DNA of 64,000 nt from positions 1-64,000 of the forward strand of contig JAKSQX010000004.1 of NCBI GenBank assembly GCA_024403955.1, in the 5' to 3' direction. The position numbers were made by a program, and so were the translations under genes. How positions within the stretch are numbered: the stretch's first letter is position 1; every line of letters begins with the position of its first letter. This DNA is from Clostridia bacterium (GTDB lineage Bacteria > Bacillota > Clostridia > Oscillospirales > Acutalibacteraceae). This document shows, piece after piece, positions 21,932 to 31,244 of the stretch. The notes under the pieces are model-generated. The model was not told where the DNA came from, searched no databases, and worked only from the letters and a program-made list of their open reading frames with translations.

Positions 21932-23308
21932 TTATTCAGCCGTCATAAGACGAATATAGCGCTTAAAGAATGCTACGCCATTGCCAAGTTCTTTGATTGG
22001 GATGCGCTCATTTGTTGAGTGGGCTGTCATCATAATCTCAGTAGATACGGCATATGGTCCGAAACGATAAACGTTATTTGAAACTGCCTCATAGTGATAA
22101 GCATCTGTGCCACCCATTACAAGGAAAGGTGATACGACAGCGCGCTTATCAGCCTCAAAGACAACCTTGCTAATTGTCTTAAATGCACGTGAACCGTCAG
22201 GTGAGAGATTTGAGGCCTCACGACCCTCAAGCTGCTCAATAGTGACGTTCTTGCCACCCATATACTTCTCAAGTTTAGCCTCAACGTCACTGAGGGTCGT
22301 GCCCTGTACAAGACGGAAGTTAATGGTCGCGGAAGCGCGCTGCGGAAGTACATTTGAAGCCGGTGAGCCCTGACACATTGTGACTGCCTGGCAGGAGCGG
22401 ATAAATGTTGCGCCCTGTGGAATAAAAGTCATGGCCTTAGTGATTACAGGCTTCAGTACTGAAACAGCTGGAGCGAGCTTGTTGAGTGGGAATGCAACTC
22501 TCTCAACAATTGATGTGATGAGCTTTAGGAAGTAATCAGGCATCTCCTCTGGGAATGGATGATTCTCAAGTCTCTCAATCTTCTTAGCAAGTTCACCTAT
22601 TGCCGAGTGATTTGGTGGTGCAGATGAGTGACCGCCTTTTCCAGCAACGGTTACCTTGTAATCAGCATAACCCTTCTCACCTATGCCTATACCAGCAAGA
22701 ACGATGTCAGCAATTGGAGGAATGCTTACAGGAATCATAGCACCGCCCTCATCTATGATTGAATCAAAGCGGATTCCACGTTCCTTTAAAACTGCGACGA
22801 TATTCATAGCGCCGCTGTTCTTCTCAGACATAATCTCCTCATTGTGACCGAAGCAGAGATATACTGAACGGACTGGCTTGTATCCCTCTTCAAGAAGAGT
22901 CTCAATAGCTTCCATTACGGATACAAGCTGGTTCTTCATATCTACGGCGCCACGGCCCCAGATAAGTTCGCCATCATTGTAGCCATCAAATGCAGGATGA
23001 GTCCAGTCACCCTCAGTGCCTGGAGTTACAGGAACGACGTCCTGATGAGAGAGGAAAGCAATTGGTTCGAGTGTAGGGTCACTACCCTCCCAAACGTAAA
23101 TGAGGTCTGCCCTCTTTACTACTTCCTTCTTCAAATTCTTATGAACAAGTGGGAACTCATCTTCCAAGAACTTATGGAACTTATCAAATTCAGTCCAGTC
23201 AAAGTCCGTCTCATCGAGCTTTGCTATTGTCTTTATTTGAATAGCCTTAGAGAGTTTGTCGGAGACACGTTCCACGTCAACCTGTTCAAAATTAACTTCT
23301 TTCTTCAT
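21932..23308 (-). CDS. M20 family metallopeptidase (carboxypeptidase S-like)
   Basis: 458 residues, close to the M20/CPS1 length. Zinc ligands and catalytic residues are visible in LSHQDVVP (H88, D90), GRGAVDMKNQ (D123), GHNEEIM (E157, E158) and a late AHSTNERIP histidine. The lid/dimerisation domain lies at about 215-340 (GKGGHSSAP). Such enzymes cleave dipeptides or acylated amino acids in the cytosol. Start ATG MKKEVNF. The next gene upstream is an MBL hydrolase 25 nt away, so the two may be cotranscribed. Substrate not deducible. Confidence 0.9.
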   Translation of the reverse strand: MKKEVNFEQVDVERVSDKLSKAIQIKTIAKLDETDFDWTEFDKFHKFLEDEFPLVHKNLKKEVVKRADLIYVWEGSDPTLEPIAFLSHQDVVPVTPGTEGDWTHPAFDGYNDGELIWGRGAVDMKNQLVSVMEAIETLLEEGYKPVRSVYLCFGHNEEIMSEKNSGAMNIVAVLKERGIRFDSIIDEGGAMIPVSIPPIADIVLAGIGIGEKGYADYKVTVAGKGGHSSAPPNHSAIGELAKKIERLENHPFPEEMPDYFLKLITSIVERVAFPLNKLAPAVSVLKPVITKAMTFIPQGATFIRSCQAVTMCQGSPASNVLPQRASATINFRLVQGTTLSDVEAKLEKYMGGKNVTIEQLEGREASNLSPDGSRAFKTISKVVFEADKRAVVSPFLVMGGTDAYHYEAVSNNVYRFGPYAVSTEIMMTAHSTNERIPIKELGNGVAFFKRYIRLMTAE

Positions 23309-23333
23309 GATTTCACCTTATTCGAATAATTAT

Positions 23334-24107
23334 TTAAAATTTAATTTCGAAACCATCATAAGCGGCAATAATGCCGTGAAGTTTGAGCATAAGTTTTGTG
23401 TTTGGATGAGATGGCATAAGTTTTCGTGAGAAGTGCGATGCGACAATCTTGCCGCCCTTTTTAAGCACCTTTTCACGTCTCACCTGTTTTGCCATCTGCT
23501 TAACCATAGAAAAGTTATTATGCTCAAATACGCGCGCGTCTTTCGCGCGACCAATAGTACAGTCAAAGACCATAACATCACACTGATGCTTCTTCAAAAT
23601 AATCCACTCGGAAGTTGTAAACCAAGTGCCATCAAGGCCGTAGTATAGCTCTTTCCCGTCAGGTGTAATGATAATGAAATGACGTGCATCTTTACCACCG
23701 CCATGAACATCATGGTTGGCTGGGAGTGCAATTATTTGGTACTTCCCGACTCTAGTTTTTTTGTAGAGAGGAAGCTTAATTTGCTTGATATTCTTTGCAT
23801 CTTTTACGAGAGAATAAGTGTAATCATCACAGATGAGGTTGATCTCTTTTCTCTCTGCAATTTTCATCAAAACACTTGGATCAATGTGGTCTGAATGTCT
23901 ATGAGTAATAATTACTGTCTCAAGATTCTTAAGAAGTGCCGGACACTCGTTTTTCTCCAAATAGTCGAAGATATGAGGGCCGCAATCGATGAGCAAATCA
24001 TCGTTTAAAAGTGCAGAAGTATACCTACGAAAATACATTCCAGGCAATCTTTTTTCTATCAACCAGTCGCTTGCGCCTGTTCCTAGAAACAACAATTTGT
24101 TTTCCAT
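23334..24107 (-). CDS. MBL-fold metal-dependent hydrolase
   Basis: 257 residues. The metallo-beta-lactamase motif HRHSDHID (69-76) is intact; a further histidine lies in ANHDVHGGG and a metal-bridging aspartate in YGLDGTW. It resembles the PhnP/RNase Z-like branch (LGTGASD opening), active on phosphodiesters or RNA in some members, but the target here is unknown. Start chosen at ATG 24107 with AGGAAG eight nt upstream; a GTG three codons earlier is too close to that site. tRNA-Ser lies just upstream on the same strand. Confidence 0.85.
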   Translation of the reverse strand: MENKLLFLGTGASDWLIEKRLPGMYFRRYTSALLNDDLLIDCGPHIFDYLEKNECPALLKNLETVIITHRHSDHIDPSVLMKIAERKEINLICDDYTYSLVKDAKNIKQIKLPLYKKTRVGKYQIIALPANHDVHGGGKDARHFIIITPDGKELYYGLDGTWFTTSEWIILKKHQCDVMVFDCTIGRAKDARVFEHNNFSMVKQMAKQVRREKVLKKGGKIVASHFSRKLMPSHPNTKLMLKLHGIIAAYDGFEIKF

Positions 24108-24171
24108 TTGGCACACTTCCTTCCAAATAATAACAGAGAATAATATAACACAAAAAGTTCACAAAAAAAAG

Positions 24172-24201
24172 AAAAAGAGCCCTATAATTAGAACTCTTTT
24201 T
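24172..24201 (-). terminator. Terminator of tRNA-Ser
   Basis: On the minus strand AAAAAGAG...CTA-ATTA-TAG...CTCTTTTT forms a hairpin with one small internal loop, followed by a long T-run (CTTTTTTTTG). It directly follows the encoded CCA. Confidence 0.65.
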
Positions 24202-24294
24202 TGGCGGAGAGCATGGGATTTGAACCCACGAAACCGCTTTAACGGTTTACGCGATTTCCAATCGCGCTCCTTCGGCCAGCTCGGACAACTCTCC
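24202..24294 (-). tRNA. tRNA-Ser (anticodon GGA)
   Basis: 93 nt with encoded CCA. Acceptor strands GGAGAGT and GCTCTCC pair; the anticodon stem encloses TTGGAAA with GGA at 24257-24259. The long variable arm (ACCGTTAAAGCGGT) marks a class II tRNA, and GGTTCAAATCC is the T-loop. Reads UCC and UCU codons. Confidence 0.95.
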
Positions 24295-24413
24295 AAAGTA
24301 TCTATCGCCTATTTTGGCGCTCGTTTATTATACATTCTAGCCGTATTATTGGCAACTATTATTTTTTCGGTACAAGATAATGTGTCTTTTTTAGTTATAA
24401 TATACAATTTATA

Positions 24414-24442
24414 TTGAAGTTGGAAATGGTTAATGCTATAAT
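24414..24442 (+). promoter_or_regulatory. Predicted sigma-A promoter of the nrdR-aro operon
   Basis: TTGAAG (24414-24419), 17 nt spacer and TATAAT (24437-24442). A leader of about 58 nt follows, containing an A/T palindrome-like ATACTATATAGGGATA that faintly resembles an NrdR box; I would not call it one without a search. Confidence 0.7.
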
Positions 24443-24506
24443 TTGTGTGTCTGTATATATTTATATACTATATAGGGATAATAATTATTATAGGTTGGTG
24501 TTTGAA

Positions 24507-24962
24507 ATGAAATGTCCATTCTGCGGTTATGAAGAGAGCAAAGTAATCGACTCACGCCCTACTGACGAGGGTGAACGCATCCGTCGTCGTCGCGAGTGCA
24601 TTAAATGTGCAAAAAGATTCACAACTTATGAAATCATTGAGAGTGTTCCACTTATCGTCGTAAAGAAAGATAAGTCACGTGAACAGTTCGATAGAAACAA
24701 GCTCATGGCCGGTATGCTTAGAGCTTGTGAAAAGCGTCCTGTATCTTTGAACACAATCGAAGACGCTATCAACGATATCGAGTCTCAGCTTCAGAACTCA
24801 CTTGACAGAGAAGTTACTTCTGAGAAGATCGGTGAACTCTGCATGGAGAAGCTCAAGGATATCGACGAAGTTGCATATGTACGCTTCGCTTCTGTTTACA
24901 GACAATTTAGAGATGTAAGCACATTCGTTGAAGAAGTTTCAAAACTCTTACAGGATAAATAA
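24507..24962 (+). CDS. nrdR: Transcriptional repressor NrdR
   Basis: 151 residues, exact family length. Represses ribonucleotide reductase genes when its ATP-cone binds ATP/dATP. The N-terminal zinc ribbon (C3, C6, C31, C34) with [21 protein letters not shown] is followed by the ATP-cone (about 49-139, [15 protein letters not shown]). The longer open frame to 24414 overlaps the promoter and is not used. Nine nt separate it from the membrane gene that precedes the aromatic-acid genes, so it seems to lead that operon. Confidence 0.95.
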   Translation: MKCPFCGYEESKVIDSRPTDEGERIRRRRECIKCAKRFTTYEIIESVPLIVVKKDKSREQFDRNKLMAGMLRACEKRPVSLNTIEDAINDIESQLQNSLDREVTSEKIGELCMEKLKDIDEVAYVRFASVYRQFRDVSTFVEEVSKLLQDK

Positions 24963-24971
24963 GAAACAAAA

Positions 24972-25598
24972 ATGTTAAAGCTTATTGTCTCAATTGTTTT
25001 TACAATTGTAGCGTTATTCGTATGCAAAAAAGGTAATACTGTCATTGACAAACCCATTAACGACAATGATGGGATTTTGCTCATTTGCCTACTTCCAACC
25101 CTCACGTATTTAATCATATCCAGTGGATCACTTGATTATACACTTGGGTTTGGAAAGTTCCTCACTATCGCAATTGAAGCAATTTGTTCCGCTCTGTGGG
25201 TACAGCTCCTTGTTGTCGGAAAAGGTGCCGACTATATGAGAGTTAGTGGCGACAAAAAGATTGGCCTAATGGAAATCTGCCCGCTCCTAACTATTTTCGT
25301 TATGACCGACTGTCTAAATGGCCTCGGCTATAACCTCCTATATACCTTTGGCATAGGTCTTATGACAATTGCGCTTTACGTTAAAACAAATTCACTCGAT
25401 TTACCTATTTCAGTACACCTAATCATGAATGCCGCAAGGGCATATTCAGACACATTCATCACGGCACATACCGTGGACCTATCTACTTATAGAGTTCTCT
25501 ACATCTGTAACTGCATATTCACTATCATAGTTGGAATATGGGTGTTACAAAGTGTATACAAAACAACCTCAGCGGAAGAAGGAAAGTTTAATGGCTGA
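24972..25598 (+). CDS. Polytopic membrane protein, CPBP-like without the catalytic glutamates
   Basis: 208 residues with six or so hydrophobic helices. The C-terminal part, [24 protein letters not shown], matches the pattern of the CPBP (CAAX protease/bacteriocin-processing) family, including the HxxxN motif. The family's upstream EExxxR motif and the second histidine are not found, so it may be an inactive relative. The ribosome site is weak. Its end overlaps the DAHP synthase start by 8 nt, tying it to the shikimate operon. Function unknown; the CPBP reading is inference. Confidence 0.55.
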   Translation: MLKLIVSIVFTIVALFVCKKGNTVIDKPINDNDGILLICLLPTLTYLIISSGSLDYTLGFGKFLTIAIEAICSALWVQLLVVGKGADYMRVSGDKKIGLMEICPLLTIFVMTDCLNGLGYNLLYTFGIGLMTIALYVKTNSLDLPISVHLIMNAARAYSDTFITAHTVDLSTYRVLYICNCIFTIIVGIWVLQSVYKTTSAEEGKFNG

Positions 25599-26394
25599 TT
25601 TTGAGTTAACCTCAAGAGAGAATCATCCTGAAAATACTATAATCGAAGTTGGCGGCGCCAAGATTGGTGACGGTAATCTTTGCATTATCGCTGGTCCTTG
25701 CTCAATCGAGTCAGAGGAGCAGATAATGCGTATTGCAAAAGCAGTTAAGGACGCAGGCGCTCAGATGCTCCGAGGTGGAGCATTCAAACCTCGTACCTCA
25801 CCTTATACATTCCAAGGCCTTGAGGACGACGGTATCAGCTATCTTGTTAAAGCTGGTCACGAGGTAGGACTCCCTGTAGTATCAGAGATTACTGATGCAT
25901 CACAGCTCCGTCTCTTTGACGATGTAGATATTATCCAAGTCGGTGCAAAGAATATGCAAAACTTTGGTCTTCTCCATGTTCTCGGTAAGACTGGCAAGCC
26001 TATTCTTCTAAAGCGTGGCTTCGGAGCAACATATGAGGAAGTACTCTCATCCGCCGAGCATATTATGGCTGCAGGCAACGACAGAGTAATCCTCTGCGAG
26101 AGAGGTATTAGAACATTTGAGACATACACAAGATTCACATTTGATGTCTCATCTATTCCTTCTCTTAAGTCACTTACACATCTTCCAATAATCGCTGACC
26201 CTTCACATCCTGCTGGACGTTATGAACTTATTGAGCCTCTATCACTCGCCGCAGTTGCAGCTGGCGCTGATGGTCTCATAATCGAAGTTCACGACAGACC
26301 GGATGAAGCACTCTGCGATGCAAGTCAGGCACTCAAACCTGATAAATTTGCAAGCATTGTTGAGAAAGCGAAAGGAGTTAAGGCAGCTATATGA
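25591..26394 (+). CDS. aroF: 3-deoxy-7-phosphoheptulonate synthase (DAHP synthase, class I beta)
   Basis: 267 residues from the ATG at 25591, which has AAGGAAAG upstream; the frame extends to 25531 inside the previous gene. Condenses phosphoenolpyruvate and erythrose 4-phosphate, the entry to the shikimate pathway. Typical segments: [50 protein letters not shown]. It lacks an N-terminal ACT or chorismate-mutase regulatory domain, so feedback control by that route is not expected in this polypeptide. First of the contiguous aro genes, overlapping aroB by 4 nt. Confidence 0.95.
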   Translation: MADFELTSRENHPENTIIEVGGAKIGDGNLCIIAGPCSIESEEQIMRIAKAVKDAGAQMLRGGAFKPRTSPYTFQGLEDDGISYLVKAGHEVGLPVVSEITDASQLRLFDDVDIIQVGAKNMQNFGLLHVLGKTGKPILLKRGFGATYEEVLSSAEHIMAAGNDRVILCERGIRTFETYTRFTFDVSSIPSLKSLTHLPIIADPSHPAGRYELIEPLSLAAVAAGADGLIIEVHDRPDEALCDASQALKPDKFASIVEKAKGVKAAI

Positions 26395-27479
26395 GTAAGA
26401 TAACAGTTAAGCTCGGTTTAGAGAAAGAATACACTGTTAACATTGGCACAGACATACTCAAAAACACAGGTGAAATAATAGGAGCAATCCATTCACCTTG
26501 TCGCGTTGCATTTATCACCGACTTCACTGTTGGCACTTACTACACAAACACTGTTGTTGACTCTCTTAAAGACTCAGGATTCGAAGTTTATATCTTTGCT
26601 TATCCTGCAGGTGAATCTTCAAAGAATATGGAGACATATGAGAAGATTCTTGAATTCCTCGCTGACAATCAAATCACACGCTCAGATTTAATAGTCGAGC
26701 TCGGCGGTGGTGTCGCAGGTGACTTGGCAGGCTTTGCTGCCGCCACCTATATGCGTGGAATCGATTATGTTCAAATTCCAACATCCCTTCTTGCTATGGT
26801 CGACTCCTCAGTCGGTGGCAAGACAAGTATAGACCTTGAGTCTGGCAAAAATCTCTGCGGAGCTTTTTGGCAGCCTATAAGTGTCATCTGTAGTGTTGAT
26901 ACACTTGAAACTTTGGATAAGAAGTTCTTCGACGATGGCGTTGCTGAGATTATCAAATACGGTATGCTCGGAAACGAAAAGATCTTGAAGATTCTCCACT
27001 CATGTGTAGAAAACCACGACAACCTTCACTTCGCACTTAAGCCTTTCCTTGAAGAAATTGTCGAGGAGGCTATTAATACAAAAATCAGTTATGTTAAAGA
27101 CGATGTTCTCGACACTGGCCGTCGCCAGTATCTAAACTTCGGCCACACAATTGGTCATGCCATCGAGCATGCCTCACGCTATGCCATCCCACACGGACAT
27201 GCTGTTGCAGTCGGTATGTGTAGTATGGCAAAAGCCGGGGAAGCTCTCGGCATCACTGAAGAAGGCACCGCAAATAAAATCAAGGCTCTTGTCCGTGAAT
27301 GCGGCCTCCCAACTTCAACTATCATATCCCCAAAAGATCTCTACAACTCTGCCCTTTCTGACAAGAAACGCAGAGGTGAAAATATCAATCTTGTCTTCCC
27401 TATCAGTTTCGGTAAATGCGAAATTAAATCAGTCAAGATTGACGAACTACTAAATATTATTACTCTTGGAGTGAAATAA
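26391..27479 (+). CDS. aroB: 3-dehydroquinate synthase
   Basis: 362 residues. Converts DAHP to 3-dehydroquinate with NAD+ and a divalent metal. Conserved segments: [35 protein letters not shown] (NAD binding), [19 protein letters not shown], and GHTIGHAIE holding metal-binding histidines. Starts by ATGA overlap with aroF and is followed immediately by aroA with no gap. Complete. Confidence 0.97.
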   Translation: MSKITVKLGLEKEYTVNIGTDILKNTGEIIGAIHSPCRVAFITDFTVGTYYTNTVVDSLKDSGFEVYIFAYPAGESSKNMETYEKILEFLADNQITRSDLIVELGGGVAGDLAGFAAATYMRGIDYVQIPTSLLAMVDSSVGGKTSIDLESGKNLCGAFWQPISVICSVDTLETLDKKFFDDGVAEIIKYGMLGNEKILKILHSCVENHDNLHFALKPFLEEIVEEAINTKISYVKDDVLDTGRRQYLNFGHTIGHAIEHASRYAIPHGHAVAVGMCSMAKAGEALGITEEGTANKIKALVRECGLPTSTIISPKDLYNSALSDKKRRGENINLVFPISFGKCEIKSVKIDELLNIITLGVK

Positions 27480-28736
27480 ATGATTCTAGAAATTACTCCT
27501 ACACCATTTATTGGTGAGGTTAATGCTATAAATTCAAAATCAGAACTACACAGAGTACTCATCTGTGCAGCTCTTTCAGATGCACCTTGTACACTTATCC
27601 TTGGCAACCCTACAGACGCCCTCTCAAACGACGTCCTCGCAACTATTGATTGTCTCAAAGAACTCGGTGCAAAAATTGAAATCAGTGACACTGAAATCGC
27701 TGTTACACCAATAGAGAAAGTCCCAGAACACCCTGTGCTCGACTGCAAGGAAAGTGGTTCAACTCTCCGCTTTCTTATGCCTGTTGCTACAGCAATCTGT
27801 GACAGTGTCACATTTAAAGGAAACGAACGTCTCACCGAGCGCCCAATAGGTAGTTTAAAGAATGCCCTTGAAGCCCACGGTGTATCTTTCTCATCAGATG
27901 GACTTCCATTCACAACAACAGGACGTTTAAAACCTGGTAAATTTGAAGTGACTGGCGACCTCAGCTCTCAATATGTCTCAGGTCTCCTTCTTGCACTCCC
28001 ACTCTTCGAGGAGAAGTGCTCAATAAAACTTACCACTCCTCTTCTCTCAAGAGGATATGTAGAGCTTACAATCAAAGCTCTCGCCGAGTTTGGTGTTGCA
28101 ACAGTTTCACCAACTAATGACACCTTCGGCGTAATCAAGCGCAATAACAGATATATTTCCCCTTCATCTCTTAAGGTTGAAGGCGACTGGTCAAATGCCG
28201 CTTTTTTCTACGTTGCTAATTTCCTTGGAAATGATATAACAATAAACAACTTGAAATTCAATTCACTTCAACGTGATAAGAGCATACTTGACTTCTTAAG
28301 TCTTTATACAGCTGACATTGAGACTGAGGAAAACATCCTCGGTGCAAAAGAATATGAGATTGATCTTATCAATACACCTGATCTTCTCCCTGCACTCTCA
28401 ATAGCTGCTGCTTTTGCAGACGGTAAGACAACTTTTACTGGCGCTGCAAGACTTAGGCTCAAGGAGAGTGACAGACTTACTTCTGTCTGTGCACTAATCA
28501 ACTCCCTCGGAGGCAAAGCTGAAGATACTGCAGATGGTATCATTATCTATCCTCAGCCTCTAAAGGGTGGCACTGTAGAATCATTTGGCGACCACCGTAT
28601 TGTTATGGCTGCAACTATCGCATCAACAAGATGTGAGAGTCCAGTCATTATCAATGAGGCTCGCGCAGTAGATAAGTCATATCCACGTTTCTTTAAGGAC
28701 ATAGAGTCCCTAGGAGGTAGGATTAATGTCATTTGA
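27480..28736 (+). CDS. aroA: 3-phosphoshikimate 1-carboxyvinyltransferase (EPSP synthase)
   Basis: 418 residues, full length, two inverse alpha/beta domains. Transfers the enolpyruvyl group to shikimate 3-phosphate. KSELHRVLI near residue 18, ESGSTLRFLMPVA near 90, and GDLSSQYVSGLLLA near 160 are the substrate-binding segments; RLRLKESDRL and FGDHRIVMA lie in the C-terminal domain. The segment at about 90 differs from the classic GNAGT motif, which bears on glyphosate class; I make no claim on sensitivity. The end overlaps aroC by 11 nt. Confidence 0.96.
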   Translation: MILEITPTPFIGEVNAINSKSELHRVLICAALSDAPCTLILGNPTDALSNDVLATIDCLKELGAKIEISDTEIAVTPIEKVPEHPVLDCKESGSTLRFLMPVATAICDSVTFKGNERLTERPIGSLKNALEAHGVSFSSDGLPFTTTGRLKPGKFEVTGDLSSQYVSGLLLALPLFEEKCSIKLTTPLLSRGYVELTIKALAEFGVATVSPTNDTFGVIKRNNRYISPSSLKVEGDWSNAAFFYVANFLGNDITINNLKFNSLQRDKSILDFLSLYTADIETEENILGAKEYEIDLINTPDLLPALSIAAAFADGKTTFTGAARLRLKESDRLTSVCALINSLGGKAEDTADGIIIYPQPLKGGTVESFGDHRIVMAATIASTRCESPVIINEARAVDKSYPRFFKDIESLGGRINVI

Positions 28737-29700
28737 CATAGAGTATTTTGGAACATCACATGGTCCAGAGATAGGTGTCACTGCAACTGGTCTTCCAAAA
28801 GGTGAAGCGATTGATCTTTTTGAACTCCAGACATTCCTCGACAGACGTCGACCTGGAACATCCGACTCCGCCTCTCAAAGAGACGAAGCCGACATTCCAA
28901 TCTTTGAATCCGGCGTAACAAAGAAAGATAATCTTAATATCTTCGTTACCACTGGAGAAGAACTCAAGGTTAGTATTAAAAACACCGATACTTCTCCAAA
29001 AGATTATGAGACATTCAAAGATACTCCACGTCCAGGTCATGCTGACTATACCGCCTACAAAAAGTATGGTGAAAAATATGATTTCACCGGTGGTGGTCAG
29101 TTCTCTGGAAGACTTACAGCCCCAATGTGCATACTCGGCGGAATCTGTTTACAGATATTGAAACGCCGTAATATAAGCATTTCTGCTGATATCAAATCAA
29201 TGGGAGATGCTAAAAAAGCTAAGGAAGACGGAGACTCTGTCGGCGGCATAATAAGTTGCCAAATTTGCGGAGTCCCAGCCGGTATCGGAGGACCTTTCGC
29301 AGAGGGACTCGAAAGTAAACTCGCCTCTGCCCTGTTCTCAATACCAGCAGTCAAAGGTGTAGAATTTGGCGCCGGTTTTTCTGCCGCCGACATGCTCGGT
29401 TCAGAATGCAACGACGCTTTCATTGTAAAAGACAATGAGGTCATCACAGAGACCAACAACTGTGGAGGAATACTCGGTGGTATTTCAACGGGCATGCCGA
29501 TAACCTTCAATGTAGCATTTAAACCTACGCCTTCTATTAGCAAAGAGCAAAAAACAGTAAACATAAAAACGTTAGAAGAGACAACAATCAGTATAAACGG
29601 TCGCCATGACATTTGTGTTGTGCCAAGGGCACTCCCAGTAGTTGAAGCCGTGGCTGCCATATGTATAACAGAGGTCTTAAAAGAGGAGAATAAGCTATGA
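28726..29700 (+). CDS. aroC: Chorismate synthase, short divergent form
   Basis: 324 residues, shorter than the usual 350-390. Forms chorismate from EPSP with reduced FMN. The end motif GRHDICVVPRALPVVEAV and the RPGHADYTAYKKYG segment are clear. Two signature segments differ from the textbook form: GTSHGP instead of GESHGP, and GGGQFSGRLTAP in place of the RSSARET stretch. I believe such sequences form a clostridial subgroup, so the gene is likely functional. It lies inside an intact operon, with a 4-nt overlap into the fusion gene. Confidence 0.9.
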   Translation: MSFDIEYFGTSHGPEIGVTATGLPKGEAIDLFELQTFLDRRRPGTSDSASQRDEADIPIFESGVTKKDNLNIFVTTGEELKVSIKNTDTSPKDYETFKDTPRPGHADYTAYKKYGEKYDFTGGGQFSGRLTAPMCILGGICLQILKRRNISISADIKSMGDAKKAKEDGDSVGGIISCQICGVPAGIGGPFAEGLESKLASALFSIPAVKGVEFGAGFSAADMLGSECNDAFIVKDNEVITETNNCGGILGGISTGMPITFNVAFKPTPSISKEQKTVNIKTLEETTISINGRHDICVVPRALPVVEAVAAICITEVLKEENKL

Positions 29701-31226
29701 TTGAAAACTTAGACGAAATTAGAGACCAACTTGATAAAATTGATAAAGATATACTCTCACGTTTCCTTGAGCGTATGAAGCTCTCCGAGCAGGTTTCAGA
29801 ATACAAAGCTGAACGTAACATGCCTGTCGAGGACACCCAGAGAGAATATGAAATAATCAGTGAAGTCTCAGAACTCAGTGGTGAGTTCTCAGCTTACACT
29901 ACTGCCCTTTTTAGAACTATTTTTGAACTTTCAAAGGATTATCAAGAGACTTGGATTAAAGCCTATAACGAAGACGAAAAGCGCAAAGTAGTTCAGATGC
30001 CAGGTGTATATGGACTTCTCGGACAGAGCCTCGCGCACAGCTACTCAGAGCAGATTCATAAAGAACTCGGCCTTCGTGGCAAAGTTGCATATGACTACAA
30101 ACTCCTCGAAGTTGCGCCTGAGAATCTTGAAGATTTCCTCTCACGTTCTGACATCCAGGGTCTCAATGTAACAATCCCTTACAAGAAGGCTGTTCTTGCC
30201 TTCTGTCAGGAGCTTTCCGATGACGTACTCCGTATTGGCGCTGCTAATACTATCGTTATGAAGAAAGGTAAGCTCTGCGCTTACAACACAGACATCGCTG
30301 GTTTCAAATATATGATTGAAAAATCAAACATTAATGTCTCTGGCAAGAAATGTGTAATCCTTGGCGCTGGTGGCGCATCTAAAGCTGCGCGCTGTGGCCT
30401 CGAGGACTTAGGCGCTCGTGAGATAATAATCGTCACTCGCGAAGGTTACGACGCTCTTGGTCTCCACGCTGATGCAGACATTATCGTTAACACAACACCA
30501 GTTGGCATGTATCCTGAAAATGGAGAGAAGCTCATCTCTCTTAAGAGTTTCCCAAGATGCTCAGGTGTTATTGATGTAATCTACAACCCTCTTCGAACAG
30601 CTCTTCTCCTCGAAGCTGAGCAACTTGGAATTCCTTATGTTGGTGGCCTTTCAATGCTTGTTGCTCAGGCAAGAGAGAGTTACAATCTCTTCTTTGACCG
30701 CAACATGATCAACGCTACTGTTGAGGATATCACATCAATGCTCTACAAGCAGAATCAGAACATCATCTTAACTGGTATGCCAGGCTGTGGTAAGACAACT
30801 ATCGCACAGGCAATCGGTGAAAAGACCGGCCGCGAAGTTATCGATATTGATAAGGTTATCGAATTTGAGCAAAAGAAGAGCGTTGCTGAAATAATCAGTA
30901 AGTATGGTGAAGAAACTTTCCGCAACCTTGAGCATCAGGCTATCGTAGAAAACTGTAAGCTCAGCAATAAGGTTATCGCGCTCGGTGGTGGTGCTATTCT
31001 CGACCGTGAGAACTACCCTGCTCTCCACCAAAACGGTAAAATCTTCTTTATTCGCCGTGATATCACTCTTCTTCCTACAGATGACAGGCCTCTTTCAAAG
31101 AGCCCTGAAACTCTTATGGAGATGCAAAAAATCCGTCTTCCTCTCTACCAGGATGCTGCCGATGTTGAAATTGAAAACAACGGTACAATAGAGGAAGCTG
31201 TTGAGAAAATTCTTAAAGTACTTTAA
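29697..31226 (+). CDS. Trifunctional chorismate mutase / shikimate dehydrogenase / shikimate kinase
   Basis: 509 residues combining three pathway enzymes. Residues 1-90: AroQ-type chorismate mutase (LDEIRDQLDKIDKDILSRFLER). About 102-345: shikimate dehydrogenase with SLAHSYS, the catalytic lysine in NVTIPYKK (K163), NTDIAG (D199) and the NADP loop GAGGASKA. About 354-509: shikimate kinase with P-loop GMPGCGKTT (360-368), DIDKVIE, GGGA (430-433) and DDRPL. All key residues seem intact, so it should carry three non-consecutive steps. No stop or frameshift at either junction. No single gene symbol covers it (aroQ-aroE-aroK by domain). Confidence 0.93.
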   Translation: MIENLDEIRDQLDKIDKDILSRFLERMKLSEQVSEYKAERNMPVEDTQREYEIISEVSELSGEFSAYTTALFRTIFELSKDYQETWIKAYNEDEKRKVVQMPGVYGLLGQSLAHSYSEQIHKELGLRGKVAYDYKLLEVAPENLEDFLSRSDIQGLNVTIPYKKAVLAFCQELSDDVLRIGAANTIVMKKGKLCAYNTDIAGFKYMIEKSNINVSGKKCVILGAGGASKAARCGLEDLGAREIIIVTREGYDALGLHADADIIVNTTPVGMYPENGEKLISLKSFPRCSGVIDVIYNPLRTALLLEAEQLGIPYVGGLSMLVAQARESYNLFFDRNMINATVEDITSMLYKQNQNIILTGMPGCGKTTIAQAIGEKTGREVIDIDKVIEFEQKKSVAEIISKYGEETFRNLEHQAIVENCKLSNKVIALGGGAILDRENYPALHQNGKIFFIRRDITLLPTDDRPLSKSPETLMEMQKIRLPLYQDAADVEIENNGTIEEAVEKILKVL

Positions 31227-31244
31227 TTATTGGGGGAATATAAA

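Noticed and set aside
24450..24500. NrdR-box operator before nrdR
   Set aside because: ATACTATATAGGGATA matches only half of the consensus and lies in very A/T-rich DNA; not enough to call.
28726..29700. aroC as a frameshifted gene
   Set aside because: The frame is continuous, both end motifs are present and the neighbouring overlaps are intact; the short length is spread over several loops.
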